Shown: one piece after another, positions 39,401 to 51,344 of the stretch | Layout of the letters: the number at the start of each line of letters is the position of its first letter | Numbering within the stretch: position 1 is the stretch's first letter | Origin: Yarrowia lipolytica | Taxonomy: Eukaryota; Ascomycota; Dipodascomycetes; Dipodascales | Assembly (NCBI RefSeq): GCF_001761485.1 | Contig: NC_090772.1 | Span: forward strand, 124,001-188,000 | Direction of reading: 5' to 3' | Length of the DNA: 64,000 nucleotides | Position numbers and translations under genes: made by a program | The notes under the pieces: generated by a model | What the model saw: the letters and a program-made list of their open reading frames with translations, nothing else | Database searches by the model: none | Told to the model about the DNA's origin: nothing

Positions 39401-42400
39401 CTCCTCAAGAGAGACATTGTTGTGATTGACGCATGTTGATAGTGACTTCCATACATGATCTGAAAAGACCCATGGTGATAGATGCACCCATGAAGACTTG
39501 AAAACCAGACACAGTTCGATGATTGAATCACAACTCGGCTGACCCATACAGTAAGGGTAGCGTACTGAACCTGAGGCATTTGGTCTTGGTCCAAACCCTG
39601 CATTCGAAAGGTGCAGAGTATTTGAGACTGAGGCTTGGCTGGTTGAGACAGGTTTACCTGTATGTGTGTTTTTTTATGGGAAATGACTAGTATTTCAACT
39701 AACTAATATCTTTGTACTTTTTCCTTATAGAGACTCTGAACGGTACAGCAGGAATCTGCGCGAGCTGGACACCTTTCCAGGTGTGTATAACCATCGCAAA
39801 TTGGTTCCTGCGTTGTTCCTACATGTTGGTTCACTTCAACCCCTCAATGAAGATCCTTGAGCGACAACCCAGGGCTGAACCAGCCTGGAACAAGTCAGAT
39901 CATGTCTCACGACCTCACTCCTTGTTCCTGCGCCAAGGAGGCGACTAGTGCACAATTACTCATACAAAGCTCTTTAGGATAGTTAGTAGTCTGTGGGGCT
40001 TATCGACCTCCATCGCTATCTCCTCATCGACACACGTGAATTTCCTGCGTTCTGCTTTTACACCTTTTGCAACGCTGATCCATGAACATCTTTTGCGATC
40101 TACACCTGCATCGAACCATATGTGGAATCTTCGCCAGCACGAGAATATACGGAGTAATGGGAGACCAGGAACAGATGGTCGACTCTTGAGGTCAGACAAG
40201 ATCTTCCTGGGCCATTGCATCACACTTGGTAAGCACCAACGGAGAGCTAATCGGTTCGGCTTGCACAGAGCGACACCGCGGACTCCTAATTCAACCCGGT
40301 CTCTCCAAGTAGGTTTTATTCCGTCTTGTCGTCAAGGTTAGAAAAAGACCGTGTGTCTCTGCGCAAGTCTCCCTACCTTCACCAAGTGCCTATATCACGT
40401 GGGGAAACACACTGTTGCTAGTTACAGCGGTGCGGGAACGGGTGTCATTTTGCATGACTCGTGTATACGTGGTTTTCACCACACCTAAAAGCCCTTAAGC
40501 CGCTGTGGTTGCTCAGGTAGACAGTGGAGAAGGGTCTCCCCTCAAGCCACTCCTACTCCAGGGAGACGGCGGGAAGGTAGAGTCGGATTAGAGCGCTGGC
40601 GGCACGGTGCTAATGGCAACCAGGCCATTTGTTATTCTCCTTGATAGCTTCCACCTCCCCGTAAGAGCTCCGTGAGCGCATAGCGGTGCAGGTAACAGTA
40701 CATACTGGGACGTGCAGGGACGTACAGGAACATTTGCGATCTGCCTTTTGCTGCTGCTTGGGATTGCTATTCATATGGGAATTTGCCGCCACGAATTGCT
40801 AACACAACCAATGCATACCATAATGATGGGCTATTTGCGCAACATTTGTGTGGATATGCCAATTGATGCCGCCGGTGTGTTGGTATGCCTACCGCAACAC
40901 CAATCTGAGCTCACACACTCACATAACCACCCTGATTCACCACCACGACCATAAAACAAAGAGCGGTAGATAGGTTACACCGTTATAAATTCCAGATGGT
41001 TCGCTGCTTTCTCTTGTATCTTTCACTTGTCTCTGGCTCTAGCTTACACACTCTGTCGTTGTCTCCAGTGCAATGTTTAGATCTACGTTTCAGAGTTTTG
41101 ACCCTTGCTTCGCTTAATTGCAGCGTAAGAAGCAAGGGTCTTGATGGTCGGCAATGTGGCGTGACTTTTTCCAGAAACAGCGCCTTTAGGACCCTCCGCA
41201 GACCCCGCATCTGGCCAATGGCACCAATATATCCTTCATAACCCCCATTTTCCGGCCACTAGCTCCGATTTGGACTCACTCTTAAACTTTCAAAGATCGC
41301 CATCAAAGTCTAGAAGCCACTTTAGACTCATTAGGCGAGACGATGCATGCACCGTTTATACTTGTACATCGGCACCATTTGGCAACCACTTGAGGGTAAT
41401 AACTAGAGACAGCGCGAGTACAAGGCAAGGTGCGGCATCAGTGGGGGGGAAAGGGGGGTTAGGGAGAGTCACGTGATGGCCTGACTATGTGTAGTTTCCA
41501 GTCAGTTGTGTGCGACATTTGGCTTCTTTTTCGGTCGTGGCTGGAAGAACTACCCACGACCAGAAAAACACAATGATTCCCTTCCGGACAGATCTCATAA
41601 CCAAGATCTATACGACCGATCCTTCGTCTCATCTCATCCTCCATATCACCCCCCTGTCGACCTTCAAATCTAATCTGGAGCAGACCTACATCTGGGGAGC
41701 AATAACAATGAGGTGTAACCAACGAACAAGCGAGGACGCCGTTTCGTTGCAGGCAAGAATCCACACTTTGTGGTGTTTCACATTCACTGGGGGGGGCGTA
41801 CCAGCGGTACGTGTAGCGCGTTTTCTTTATTATGGGCGTTAGTATCGGCGCTAGCACATGGGGCGGTTGGGTGATCACCATAGCTACTCGTACGAGTGTG
41901 TATGATAGTGGTCGGAGTATGATAGAGGTCGGAATATGATAGAGGTCGGAATATTATGGAGATCTGTGTATAATAGGGAACAGTTATCCACCAAACGACC
42001 ATGGTTGGTTGTGCTTTATACGAGATTTGGTATGCTTCGATGGTTCGATCGTCCTAGGGCTGGTACAAACAGATATGGCCTATATCACAGACCCTGGTCA
42101 AACAAGGTGTAATAAATATAATCTCTTGACAAAAAAGTTACCTGGAAAGGGTCTTTTATACCACACAAGCATCTTGCTGTTTACCAGGTGAAGATTCTAA
42201 CTACATGTAGATTCAGGCACAGCGGTTTCACTACAGTACCGATTCCATAGTGTCTGTAATTGTACGTGAAACACTCCAGGCAGGTGCCGTGGCACGTTCT
42301 CGTGTCAATCCAGCCCAGCCCACAATATGTCTTGCCGCAGTCTTACCTTAGCATCTACTGTATCCACACCTGTTCTCGTAGTATCTGTACCATTAGAATA

Positions 42401-42450
42401 AATATAATAAATAAGTTATGTGAGTGAGTAAGAGTGGGTAATTAAGGGAA
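36482..42450. other. 6-kb stretch without a recognisable gene
   Basis: I read both strands for ATG-initiated frames, Yarrowia splice signals next to open frames, tRNA B-boxes, and similarity to known elements, and found none convincing. The longest frames (126-140 codons) lack any domain or coding character. There are short repeats (41901-41951), T-rich tracts (38899-38915), and several TACAGTAC-type motifs (for example 38548-38560). Candidates for what it could hold are long non-coding transcripts, a replication origin or centromere-associated region, or an eroded gene. The sequence alone does not decide. Confidence 0.6.
41901..41951. repeat. 17-bp tandem repeat, three copies
   Basis: TATGATAGAGGTCGGAA is repeated three times in tandem, the first copy with two differences. 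Confidence 0.88.
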
Positions 42451-43311
42451 TCACCACACCATGCGTTTCATGACGGGCCGGCCAGCCTTTTCGCCGCAAA
42501 AGCCTCCCTCCAGCAGATCGACCCATTCGAACTCGTTCTGCTGCCGGATCTGCACCCGCTCCTCGGCGTACATGTAGCTCACGTCCTGGACGGTGTACAG
42601 GCTGTTGACGGACTGAGTGGATGCGGTGGATGCCGCCGAGCTGATGGAAGGAGTTCCTCTGTGAGACTGGGCGGATCCCGTAGGCTCCATCTCGTCCGTC
42701 TCGGGTCCTATCCACATGATTCCCTTGGCTGTGAATCGCACCAGGTTGTCCGGATGGCCCTCCGAGGCCGACAGGTTGTTGTGATTGGCATAGTAGCGTG
42801 ACGACATCTTTCTGGGCTTCTCAGGCTTGACTTCGTCTACCCAGTGGAGGTCGTCCAGGTCCTGCTGCAGAGATCGGTACTTGCTTTCCAGAGCCTCGTC
42901 TTCCGAGTCATGCATGCCATCAAAGGTGGCAGATACCGCGCTGTCAGGAGATGCCATAGAGAAGCCCGAGTGCGTGGAGGACGAGCTCCGTTCGCTGATG
43001 GCAGAAGCAGCCCGGGTGTGGGTGTTCCAGCTACAGTAGGGGCCGTGTGCTGGCTGGGGAGATCGGGCCTGTTGCAGATGGCGTTGTCGCAGCGCCTTGA
43101 GGCGCTCGTTCTGAGATGCATTGAGTGACTTGGGCTCGGTGGCCGCCGTGGAGGCACGGGGTCCGGGGGAGACCACGGGCGCTGTCTGGGTGGCCCACAG
43201 TCGTTTTGCCTGGGCCATTCGTTCGGCCTTTTGTACCGCAGAGTCCTTGTCTAGCTGCGACGTGCCGCCAGAGACGTAGGCCATGGCAATGGCGTCATCG
43301 AGACTTGTCAT
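42451..43311 (-). CDS. Protein of unknown function with Ser-rich middle and conserved-looking C-terminus
   Basis: The 286-residue product starts at the ATG at 43311 (MTSLDDAIAMAYVSGG). A further 74 in-frame codons upstream look non-coding (basic, Gln/Arg/Cys-rich), and the region just upstream carries TATATAATG near 43370, a likely TATA element. The N-terminus is amphipathic, and the middle is Ser/Ala/Thr-rich and probably disordered. The last 45 residues (VSYMYAEERVQIRQQNEFEWVDL ... GEKAGRPVMKRMVW) look like a folded or short linear motif region. There is no signal peptide or membrane segment. The family is not recognised. It is one of only two credible genes between 36.5 and 51.3 kb. Confidence 0.7.
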   Translation of the reverse strand: MTSLDDAIAMAYVSGGTSQLDKDSAVQKAERMAQAKRLWATQTAPVVSPGPRASTAATEPKSLNASQNERLKALRQRHLQQARSPQPAHGPYCSWNTHTRAASAISERSSSSTHSGFSMASPDSAVSATFDGMHDSEDEALESKYRSLQQDLDDLHWVDEVKPEKPRKMSSRYYANHNNLSASEGHPDNLVRFTAKGIMWIGPETDEMEPTGSAQSHRGTPSISSAASTASTQSVNSLYTVQDVSYMYAEERVQIRQQNEFEWVDLLEGGFCGEKAGRPVMKRMVW

Positions 43312-44060
43312 GGTGGTGTGTATGGTATTCTGCTGATAACAGGCCTTTCCAGTAGGTCCCCCAGTCTCTATATAATGTGAGAGAGCTTTGCTTCGGTGAC
43401 CCTTGGCAGCCCTCTGCTGCCTATTGCATGTGCATACAGCCGCTGCTCTCTGTCTAGGACAAAGAGGGTCCAAACGAAAAGTGTTTGGGGGGGAGTACAG
43501 AACTTGTACTTGTTCTTGCATTGGTAGTCTCAAACTCTAGGTTTTCCCACCTTTTCCAAACCTTGGAAACAGCCAAATCAAAAGGTGTGAACTACAAGCA
43601 GCACAATTAGAGCCTCCAGCTAGCGTGGACGATAGAAGCGTCAAAGTGTGTGGTGCCCCAGCTGTGTTTGTGCCGACCCAAAAAACGGTCCTGAGGCCTC
43701 CGTCTCTGCATATCCCCTCTCCCCCTATTGTGTCGCACTGTATACATGTGCACACCCCTTTTGTGAGCCCCTTGAGCCCGCCTTCTCGCTTAATATAGGC
43801 TCTTATGCCGGGACTCGAAAAGTGCCCGAAAACCCAGAGAGGCTGAGATGGAGAAAAACGCAAAGTGGCCGAGCTAGAAGCGCAAAACGAAAAACCCAAC
43901 TCTGGGGAGAAAACCAAATTTCTGGAGGACGGACAAAAATCACAAAAGAATAAAAAAAGGCGAATCAACTAATCCAAATCGCAAAAAGGTCAACCCAGTG
44001 CATGGTTGTAATATCGTCGATTGAGATTGAGTGATTACAATCAGGAAGACAAGCGGTATA

Positions 44061-44144
44061 CCTTCAATCCGCGGTAGACCTACAATCTGCGGTAGACCTA
44101 CAATCCGTGGTAGACCTACAATCCGTGGTAGACCTACAATCCGT
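44061..44144. repeat. 18-bp tandem repeat, about 4.7 copies
   Basis: Four full copies of CCTACAATCCGTGGTAGA-type units, the first two with substitutions, plus a partial fifth. The period is a multiple of three, so one frame reads a hexapeptide repeat (GRPTIR), but the frame is short and has no gene context. Confidence 0.88.
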
Positions 44145-44189
44145 TCTCACAGTCCCACCCACAGTATCCAAGTCTGCACGTCAACCTCG

Positions 44190-44214
44190 CACACACACAC
44201 ACACACACACACAC
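44190..44214. repeat. (AC)n microsatellite
   Basis: Twelve CA/AC dinucleotides without interruption, shortly after the 18-bp repeat. Confidence 0.93.
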
Positions 44215-45579
44215 GACAGCCATTGCAACATCTAAAAGTTCCAAGGCTGCCCTGACTACCACATGTCTTTGTTATGGTAGTCTGAAGAGCTAAACGAAGC
44301 CTATCGCCTTGGAGATAATGGTGGCTACAGATTAGGAGAGAGATGCTACAGTGTACTAGTAGAGCAGATATCCCTTTCCACGGGCAGAATTCTCACTATG
44401 TATACATTGAACCAGGTCCATAATGAGACTTCTTCAGACTGTTGAGCCCTATCACTGACAGCTGACAGCTCTACAGTCTCCAAGTTCACCTGTCACACCC
44501 TGCAACATTGTCCGCACGTTAGCGTGGTTGTACTTTTTAGCTTCGTATTGCGATATGGAGTCTCGGGGACTGGGATGGGGACTACATGAGGTTGAGGAGG
44601 ATCACTGTGGGGTGGGGTTTGGGCAGCCTTGGTGCAATCTCCCTGAGCTTCAAAATGCAATTTCCTCCATCTCTCCACCTCGTCTGTACCCCATCTTGCA
44701 CCCCCATTCGCCCTCCACCACGGTTGCACTCGTATTATGGCCAAGAGACTAAAGGAGAAGCAGCAGCAACAGGACAGTCGTCTTGTTCAAAGGAGGGGAT
44801 GTTCTTTTGTGTACTCTGTGAAGCATGGATTATTATTTCTGACTACCGACTGTCCTACGATGGCTCATGCCGATGTCACCAGGGAATGTATGTGCTGCGG
44901 AAGCCACTGTCAACTCGCCATAATTTCCTAAATTTCCTGAAAGAGGCAGTCTCGGCTTCCATTTGGGACGTTCTGGTGTCTGGCAATGTGTGCTTGTACA
45001 TCGTACAGTAGCCGCCGCAGTACGAGCACGTCACTGGATCTGCTCTCTCAGGCCCACAGGTCGACAGCTGTCTGTTTAGGCTGGGTCCACATGTTACCTG
45101 AAAGAGACGTTTTGGCGAAAAACATTCGGGGCACACTTCCAAGTTGTTGGCGGATGGACCACAAACGTCGACAAACTCCTACCGTACATTGTCCATGTTT
45201 CCAGACCTTCTGCCGCTCTGCATCCTGTGAGACCCACAGATTCAGAGACATAATACAATCTACCCACACGACAGTCTCGGTTGCCGAGGCTGTGCCTACA
45301 GTCTCCATTGAGATCAATTGAGAAGCGTGTGTCAACCGTGGGACAATCTCCTCAACCAAGTATTGTACAGTACTTGTGGAGACAGAATTGCACACCCAAA
45401 CCTCTGCAGGAGCACCTTCTCGGCACCAGTACAAGTAGCTCCAGAAGTGGTTGCGGTTGCTGACCGGGTTGCTCGGGTACGTGTGGGACGCATCACCGAT
45501 ACACCGAGAGTGTGCAAACTCCTTCCATGCACATTTCTTTTACTTTTGTACTGCGTGTGTGCAAGGTGTGGGTTTTTTC

Positions 45580-46257
45580 ATGTATCCCTTGACTGCCGTT
45601 TATACTCGTTTCTTTTTGCAAACCGATTGTGTGTACTGTAGTGTACTTGTCCAAGTGCTGTCTGGTTTTGCTTTTTTTGCGCTTACACACGTTGACAAAT
45701 GGCCCGTGTTTCACACCCTTTATCTCGTAGTGATGGTCGCGATGCCGTCTTCATTTCGGGTTTCATCCGTGGGCGATCCGTTTATTATATATGTTGAAAA
45801 ATTGTGCACGAAAAATAGCCGGCTTGGGAAAAATTATCTGACTAACAGTGTGGACATAGCGCACCAATTACTGGCCAAGAAGGAAGAGCGAGAGCAAGTG
45901 ACACCCGATCCGCCTACATGGAGACAATGCGTCTCCCCGATTCGCGAAATATTATCCTCGCATTGTTTATATTGTCCTGTGGGGCCCCTGAACAACCTGC
46001 TTTTCGTGCTTGGAGCTTGGTGGTTGCTGCTGCTAAAACCTACTGTACCAGATACTGTGTTTTTTTTCTCTTACTGCATGTGCCTGTTGGTGCATTTCTT
46101 GCTTTTTCCAAGACACCGGTCGCCACAAGCAGTCAATATCGCCGAGCGCGCGGCTGTGGCACTAGGATTGTATTCTGAGTCATGTGACCCTCGGCGTGGG
46201 TACTGGTACGCGAGACCTGGAGAGAGAGCGAGAAAACGGTGTTTAAGCGGTCACTAA
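45580..46257 (+). CDS. Doubtful open reading frame, hydrophobic product
   Basis: An ATG at 45580 opens 225 codons, long for chance in spacer DNA. The product has two to four hydrophobic stretches (VLVQVLSGFAFFALTHV, NNLLFVLGAWWLLLL, FFFSYCMCLLVHFLLF), which could be membrane segments but may simply reflect the T-rich strand. It has many Cys and Phe, no recognisable motif, and no clear codon bias. The frame continues upstream of the ATG for 43 codons. I list it because it is the only sizeable frame in the region; it may well be non-coding. Confidence 0.22.
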   Translation: MYPLTAVYTRFFLQTDCVYCSVLVQVLSGFAFFALTHVDKWPVFHTLYLVVMVAMPSSFRVSSVGDPFIIYVEKLCTKNSRLGKNYLTNSVDIAHQLLAKKEEREQVTPDPPTWRQCVSPIREILSSHCLYCPVGPLNNLLFVLGAWWLLLLKPTVPDTVFFFSYCMCLLVHFLLFPRHRSPQAVNIAERAAVALGLYSESCDPRRGYWYARPGERARKRCLSGH

Positions 46258-47368
46258 CGGGTTGGTAGAACCCTTGTACATGCTGAAATCAATCTACTGA
46301 ATCAATCTACTGAATATGCACTACACTTGAGGATACATTTACGAGATATTATTCACCACACGACAATTGAAAATATCCACCCGAGGCATGTCAATATGAC
46401 TATTAGTCTTAATACTACATGTATTGTACATACTTGTATGGTATACTTGCCCTCACAGCACCCAGAATAAATAGGCTCAGCCATCCGTATTGGGCCGTTT
46501 CAACCTTGATTTTGATTCAGAATAAGAGTCCATGAGGCAGAAGGCTTGGTACTCGCACTGATATGGCAGGGTCAAAAAAATGAAAATATTCTCACTTGTT
46601 TTTTGGCAAGGGACTAACGTTGCTGTACAGTACTGTACTGTACGTGACAATACCCTTGTACGACCCCACATTGTGCTTCAAAGTGTGTACTGTATGGTCC
46701 GGTAGGGATGGGTTGCGACGAGACTGGATTACTGAACTGAGACAGTTCGTCTCATGAATGCGGCATGATTGTCTAACTGTGTTGTTTGACAAATCACTTG
46801 GACAGTTATTTAAACCTCTTCGTCTACACTTAAAAACCTCAACCGTTACCAAGCACTACACAATGTGCATACCTGTACTCGGTAAAACACACATTCCCGG
46901 TAAAGCACTTACTTGTACACGTATGCTGCTTGGTCCTACCTCATCTACGTGCATCCCTTTTACCGCGTTAACGAAACTCTCTATCTACTTTTATACGCGC
47001 TTTATCCACTCTCTACCCTTCCTACGATCCTTGTCTTCTTTCGTACAAAACTCCGTGGGCTCGGAAAGTGCGAAGGTTACAGCACGTACGGCTAGACTGG
47101 CTCTTTGCGCTACAGGTAGCTGATATGATGGAGCAAAGGCAGAACCCCACAGCATAGCATGGCAATTCACCAATGTCCGCCCAACAGTGTATGCATTTGG
47201 TTGACTATGAAATAGAAGTAATAGCGGGTCCGATCCATGCCAAGACAAAGCCATCCTATCATGTTTGTCAAGTGAGCTCTTGACAGTTTCGCTACCCAAT
47301 TGCGCTCTTCGACCGTACAATTGTGCTGTACAAATAGCAATCGGTCGCCGATCCCATGATAAGACCAT

Positions 47369-48055
47369 CTAGGCGAGCTGAGACTTGACGTATTCCAGAA
47401 CCTTGGTGTCGACAGCAACATCAAAGGGGGTCTTGTTGTCGCTGTCCACAGCCTCCGCGGAAGCACCCTGCTGGATGAGATAGACAGCAACGTCACCCTG
47501 GCCCTCGGCCATGGCGTGATGCAGAGCGGTCCAGCCGTTGATGTCGGTGGTGGACAGAGGCGACCCGTTCTCAAGCAGAGTCTTGACCATGACCATGGAG
47601 CCGTTGGCAGCAGCTCGAACGAGCGGAATCTGGCCCTGGCCGTCCTTTGTTCGAACTGAGGGCTTGGCTCCATGATCTAGCAACAGTCGCACGGCATCGA
47701 TTCGGTTCTTGCCCACAGCAAGATGCAAAGGAGTCTGTCCTCCATTGGCCTTCTCGTTGACATCGGGATCCAGAGGCAGAACAAGCTGCAGCATGTCAAT
47801 GTTTCCGGTGGAGGAGGCAATGTGAACAACGGTCCAGCCACTAGCGTCGGTCTGGTCAATGTCAGCAGGCTTTTGGTTGTCCAGAATCCACTCCACAATA
47901 TTCTTGTGGCCCATGGACACCGCCCACAGCAGAGCGCTTCGGCCGTCCGAATCCACCAGGTTCACCTGCTTGGGGTCACGTGACAGAATCTCCTTCACTG
48001 TGGCCAAGTCGCCGTCCCGCGCAGCCACCTGGAGAGGGTATTCTTTGGTTTCCAT
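47369..48055 (-). CDS. NAS6: Proteasome assembly chaperone Nas6 (gankyrin), ankyrin repeats
   Basis: The 228-residue protein is made of about six ankyrin repeats (SDGRSALLWAVSMGH, DASGWTVVHIASSTGN, NGGQTPLHLAVGKNR, GQIPLVRAAANGS, NGWTALHHAMAEGQGD, DNKTPFDVAVD). Its length and repeat phrases such as LHLAVGK and HAMAEGQGD (yeast HALAEGHGD) agree with yeast Nas6. Nas6/gankyrin binds the C-terminus of the Rpt3 ATPase and guides assembly of the 19S proteasome base in the cytosol and nucleus (established). The start METKEYPLQ matches the yeast N-terminus. The gene is isolated, with about 4 kb and 3.3 kb of gene-free sequence on its two sides. Confidence 0.92.
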   Translation of the reverse strand: METKEYPLQVAARDGDLATVKEILSRDPKQVNLVDSDGRSALLWAVSMGHKNIVEWILDNQKPADIDQTDASGWTVVHIASSTGNIDMLQLVLPLDPDVNEKANGGQTPLHLAVGKNRIDAVRLLLDHGAKPSVRTKDGQGQIPLVRAAANGSMVMVKTLLENGSPLSTTDINGWTALHHAMAEGQGDVAVYLIQQGASAEAVDSDNKTPFDVAVDTKVLEYVKSQLA

Positions 48056-51000
48056 TGTGTGTTTTTGTTGTGTTAAATGCTTGTGTGTACAAGGAAGGAC
48101 TTGTTCGTGGTGGTGATGCAGGTTTCGATCATGGTACGATTGCTTAAGGTTCGAGGCGTCCCCAGATTTCCGTATGCATGATCACGTGACCTGATCGAGG
48201 TGGTTTAACCTCTTTCTTGGTCTGGTTCAAAGGAAATGAAATCATGAGGCTCTACTGTGGGGCAGAGTGGGGAAGACGGTGGAAAATATTGCTGCGATCC
48301 ATCGCTTCGTGTGGGGAAAGGAAAATTGGGCTTTTGGACCGCCGACCCTCCACCTTGAGCATGGTCTTTAGAGCCCGTAGTTCAACAGCAAGGTGGTAAA
48401 TTTGGGGTTGAATTAAGGCTGTCAACCAGGGGGTTTGATTGAGCCCACTAAGTTCAAGTATTTGTCCCAACCGTTACTTTAACAGTAGAGAATAACGACA
48501 TTCGACAGCTTCACGAGCGCCCATTGGCTCTCGTTTGTTGATTATTACCATGCCTGCCCAGTCGCCAACCTGCTATGGCCTCGACCCCCACACTAAATGC
48601 ATCATTAATTACCAGATACACGGGTAATTGCATACGCCGCTACACTTGTCCTTGTCCTGTCTCACAAGTGTGCTCCAAAGGCTCTCCTCCCACCCACTCA
48701 ACCCAACATACACCGTGCTCGGCTATCTATCGCCAATCAGCCTTGCAATATTTTTCTTATCCAGCCCCTCCATGTAATGCAATGCCGTCATATTACGTGG
48801 CGGACGTCGCCAGCAGTGCGCAACAATGGCCGATTATTAATTTTCTGCCGTCGTGAGCAGCCCGTTTGTCTGCTCGCAAACCGTGCCTTTTTCGGCATGC
48901 CGGTAAACTAAGAACGGTGACTGCCGTTGGTTCCCCTGCATCCGAGCACAAGCACGTAATTAAACCGAACCTCCGGCAGCGCCTGGTGTATGCACAGTCC
49001 GCTGTACACAATGTACGCACTGGTACGTGGTATATCGAGCAATTGGACGTGGGCGTGCAATACGCGTGTCCAACTACAACACGCTTTTTTATATTGGCCT
49101 TTAGCCTATATTGTTTTGTAAATGTACTGTATTTCGACCGGTATTTTGACGGGCTGGTTTAAGGTCTGTACCAAGTCCGGTAGACCGTTTTTTCGTCTGG
49201 ATCTAAGACATGGCTTAAAATACGGCTTAAATTAAAGTGAGTGGAAAAGCCGTGTCGACGAACAAGCTAGTGATGGCGGTACAGTAATTAGTGTCGAAAA
49301 TACACGGCCAGGCAGCAACCCCTCACCTCGACTCGGGCTCTGTTGACCACCGCAAATAATAAAATACAGCGACAATACGTACGGTACTGTACCAAAACTC
49401 TCAAATAATACTGGCACTGTAGACCACGAGCCAAGAGACACGACGTACAAGTATGTACCGGCACCGACAAAGGCCCAACGCTGCTGCTGTGTGCTTTTTC
49501 GGGTGCTGTGCAGCGAGGTTAGGATATGAAATGCAACAAGGGGGACCTAAATGAACACCTCTCAAAGGGTCAGATATTAGTCCGATTTTGACACGGGAAC
49601 CTCGACTCTAGACCGTCGACCCCTGAATGACCTCGCCCCATGCCTTTTTAGCGGGTTGCCAACCCCAGCACGCCTCTTTTTTGACATCTGCGCGCTCCAA
49701 CTGGCTGGCTTGGCAAAATGGCAAAACTGCACTATTCCCGATATAATAAAAATTCCGATATACGCATAGCCCGTACAGATCCATTGTCTATGTGCTTCAG
49801 AGCACATTTGTTTTCGACCCAAGACGCCGGGGCACATGCGCAGCTACTGTAGTCTACTCTTGCCAAAAATGTGTCTCCTCCCGCAGACATAATAAAAGTG
49901 TGCATTCTCGGTTCCAGGTCCAGAAAGGTCTTTTTTGGGAGCTACAAGACGCTGTATTTGGGCCTCGATTCTGTCACTCCAAGTTGCCTTCGCCAAGTAC
50001 TCCCATTTCAGACCCATTGTTTCATGTCACCAAATCCTGTCAAGAATGTACTGTATTATTTCCGACGCGTACCTCAGTATTGGACGTGTCTAGACGAGTG
50101 TATCTCATCTGGAGTTATCGTATCGCGCGCTTCTCGTGACTAGGGTCAGGTACAGTACATCTCCAACAAGGACGAGACAGGACATGAAACAGACAAGTCT
50201 GGTGTTGCATTTGTACACAATGTGAGCTATATGAAAATGGATCGGAATTGTACTTTTGCAATAAAAGTACTTTGTACGGCGATGGCACATATTAGCGGCA
50301 GAAACTGAAACACCATATATGTCTGCTAAAAAAAACCACATATATCAGTCTCGAGACTGCAAGAACGAGCACATATCCTTTGGCGGATATGAGAGGGCAC
50401 GATAGATCCAGCTCTGACGAGCTAATTGAGGTTCATTGGAGTAAAATGCGTGTGCCAATGGAATACGCACAAGTACAAGTGTGTACCAGTACGATAGCTG
50501 TTAGAATATGCTAAGTTTTCTGTCCAGATATTAGATTGACATGTTTTTTTATGTCGCACACAGCATAAATGTTCCAAATTCCAAGTAAACTCCAACAACG
50601 TCCCTAACTGTGAATCCACTCATTTCTAAGCAGAAACTCGAGTATCTTGAAACATTAATATTGAAACAACACTTCTGTGTGTATCGGTTAACCAAATTGT
50701 GTCATGTCCATTTATGCCTCTTTTTTCAGCAATATTCTCAGAACATCAATTATAAAGTATGATTGATATATATAGTTAACGGCTTACAACTCATTTCAGG
50801 ACCCTACGTTCCGATAGTAGCACACACCAGAAGAGTGTGTGCTTGCTCATTCACCAGAAAGAGATTCTAGATCGGCAGATACACTGCTTACAGGATGGAC
50901 ATCATTGTCTACGACCAAGCTGGTTCCTCTCATGTCTATGTGAGAAATTGACCAGGTTGGTCCGGGGTATCACCTTTAACAAGACTCTCTCAACAATATT

Positions 51001-51344
51001 CTGACCTGAGTGCGAGAGAAATAGAAAAGATTGAAAAGAATATTCCATAGATTATGTCACATGACAAAACAAGTACTGTAGTAAAACTTGCAAAAAAGGG
51101 TGTGTTCTAATCTCTAATTGTCTAGACTAGCTGTGAGGCGCTTTTTCTGAGCGCCCTTGGCAAGAACATACAATGAGACGAATTTCGATAGATACACTGC
51201 GAGTGCTTGGTTTCGTTGAGTAGAAGGTAAAGGCGATATTACTACAAGTAGACGTACGGATAGACAGCTTCGCTCCAGCTGTGTAATAAACAAACACATC
51301 ATATTATACAGCTTAGTGGGACCTTTTTGCCCATTATATATCTT
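48056..51344. other. 3.3-kb gene-poor region
   Basis: No credible gene. It includes the NAS6 promoter (TCACGTGA at 48181-48188), a 9-bp-stem hairpin at 50819-50843, and the 3' flank of STH1. The longest frames, about 115 codons, show no coding character. Confidence 0.55.
50819..50843. repeat. Inverted repeat, 9-bp stem with 7-nt loop
   Basis: AGCACACAC and GTGTGTGCT are perfect inverted copies separated by CAGAAGA. It lies in spacer far from either neighbouring gene. Could be a hairpin in an RNA or simply a chance product of CA/GT-rich sequence. Confidence 0.6.

Larger units (their letters stand above)
43312..47368. other. 4-kb gene-poor region
   Basis: Apart from one uncertain open frame (45580-46257), I see only short repeats: an 18-bp repeat (44061-44144) and an (AC)n tract (44190-44214). 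TACTGTAC motifs lie at 46625-46643. No tRNA or other RNA gene recognised. Confidence 0.55.

Noticed and set aside
39700-40350. Overlapping open frames of 78-101 codons considered as an eroded mobile element
   Set aside because: No similarity to transposase, reverse transcriptase or integrase motifs, and no terminal repeats found.
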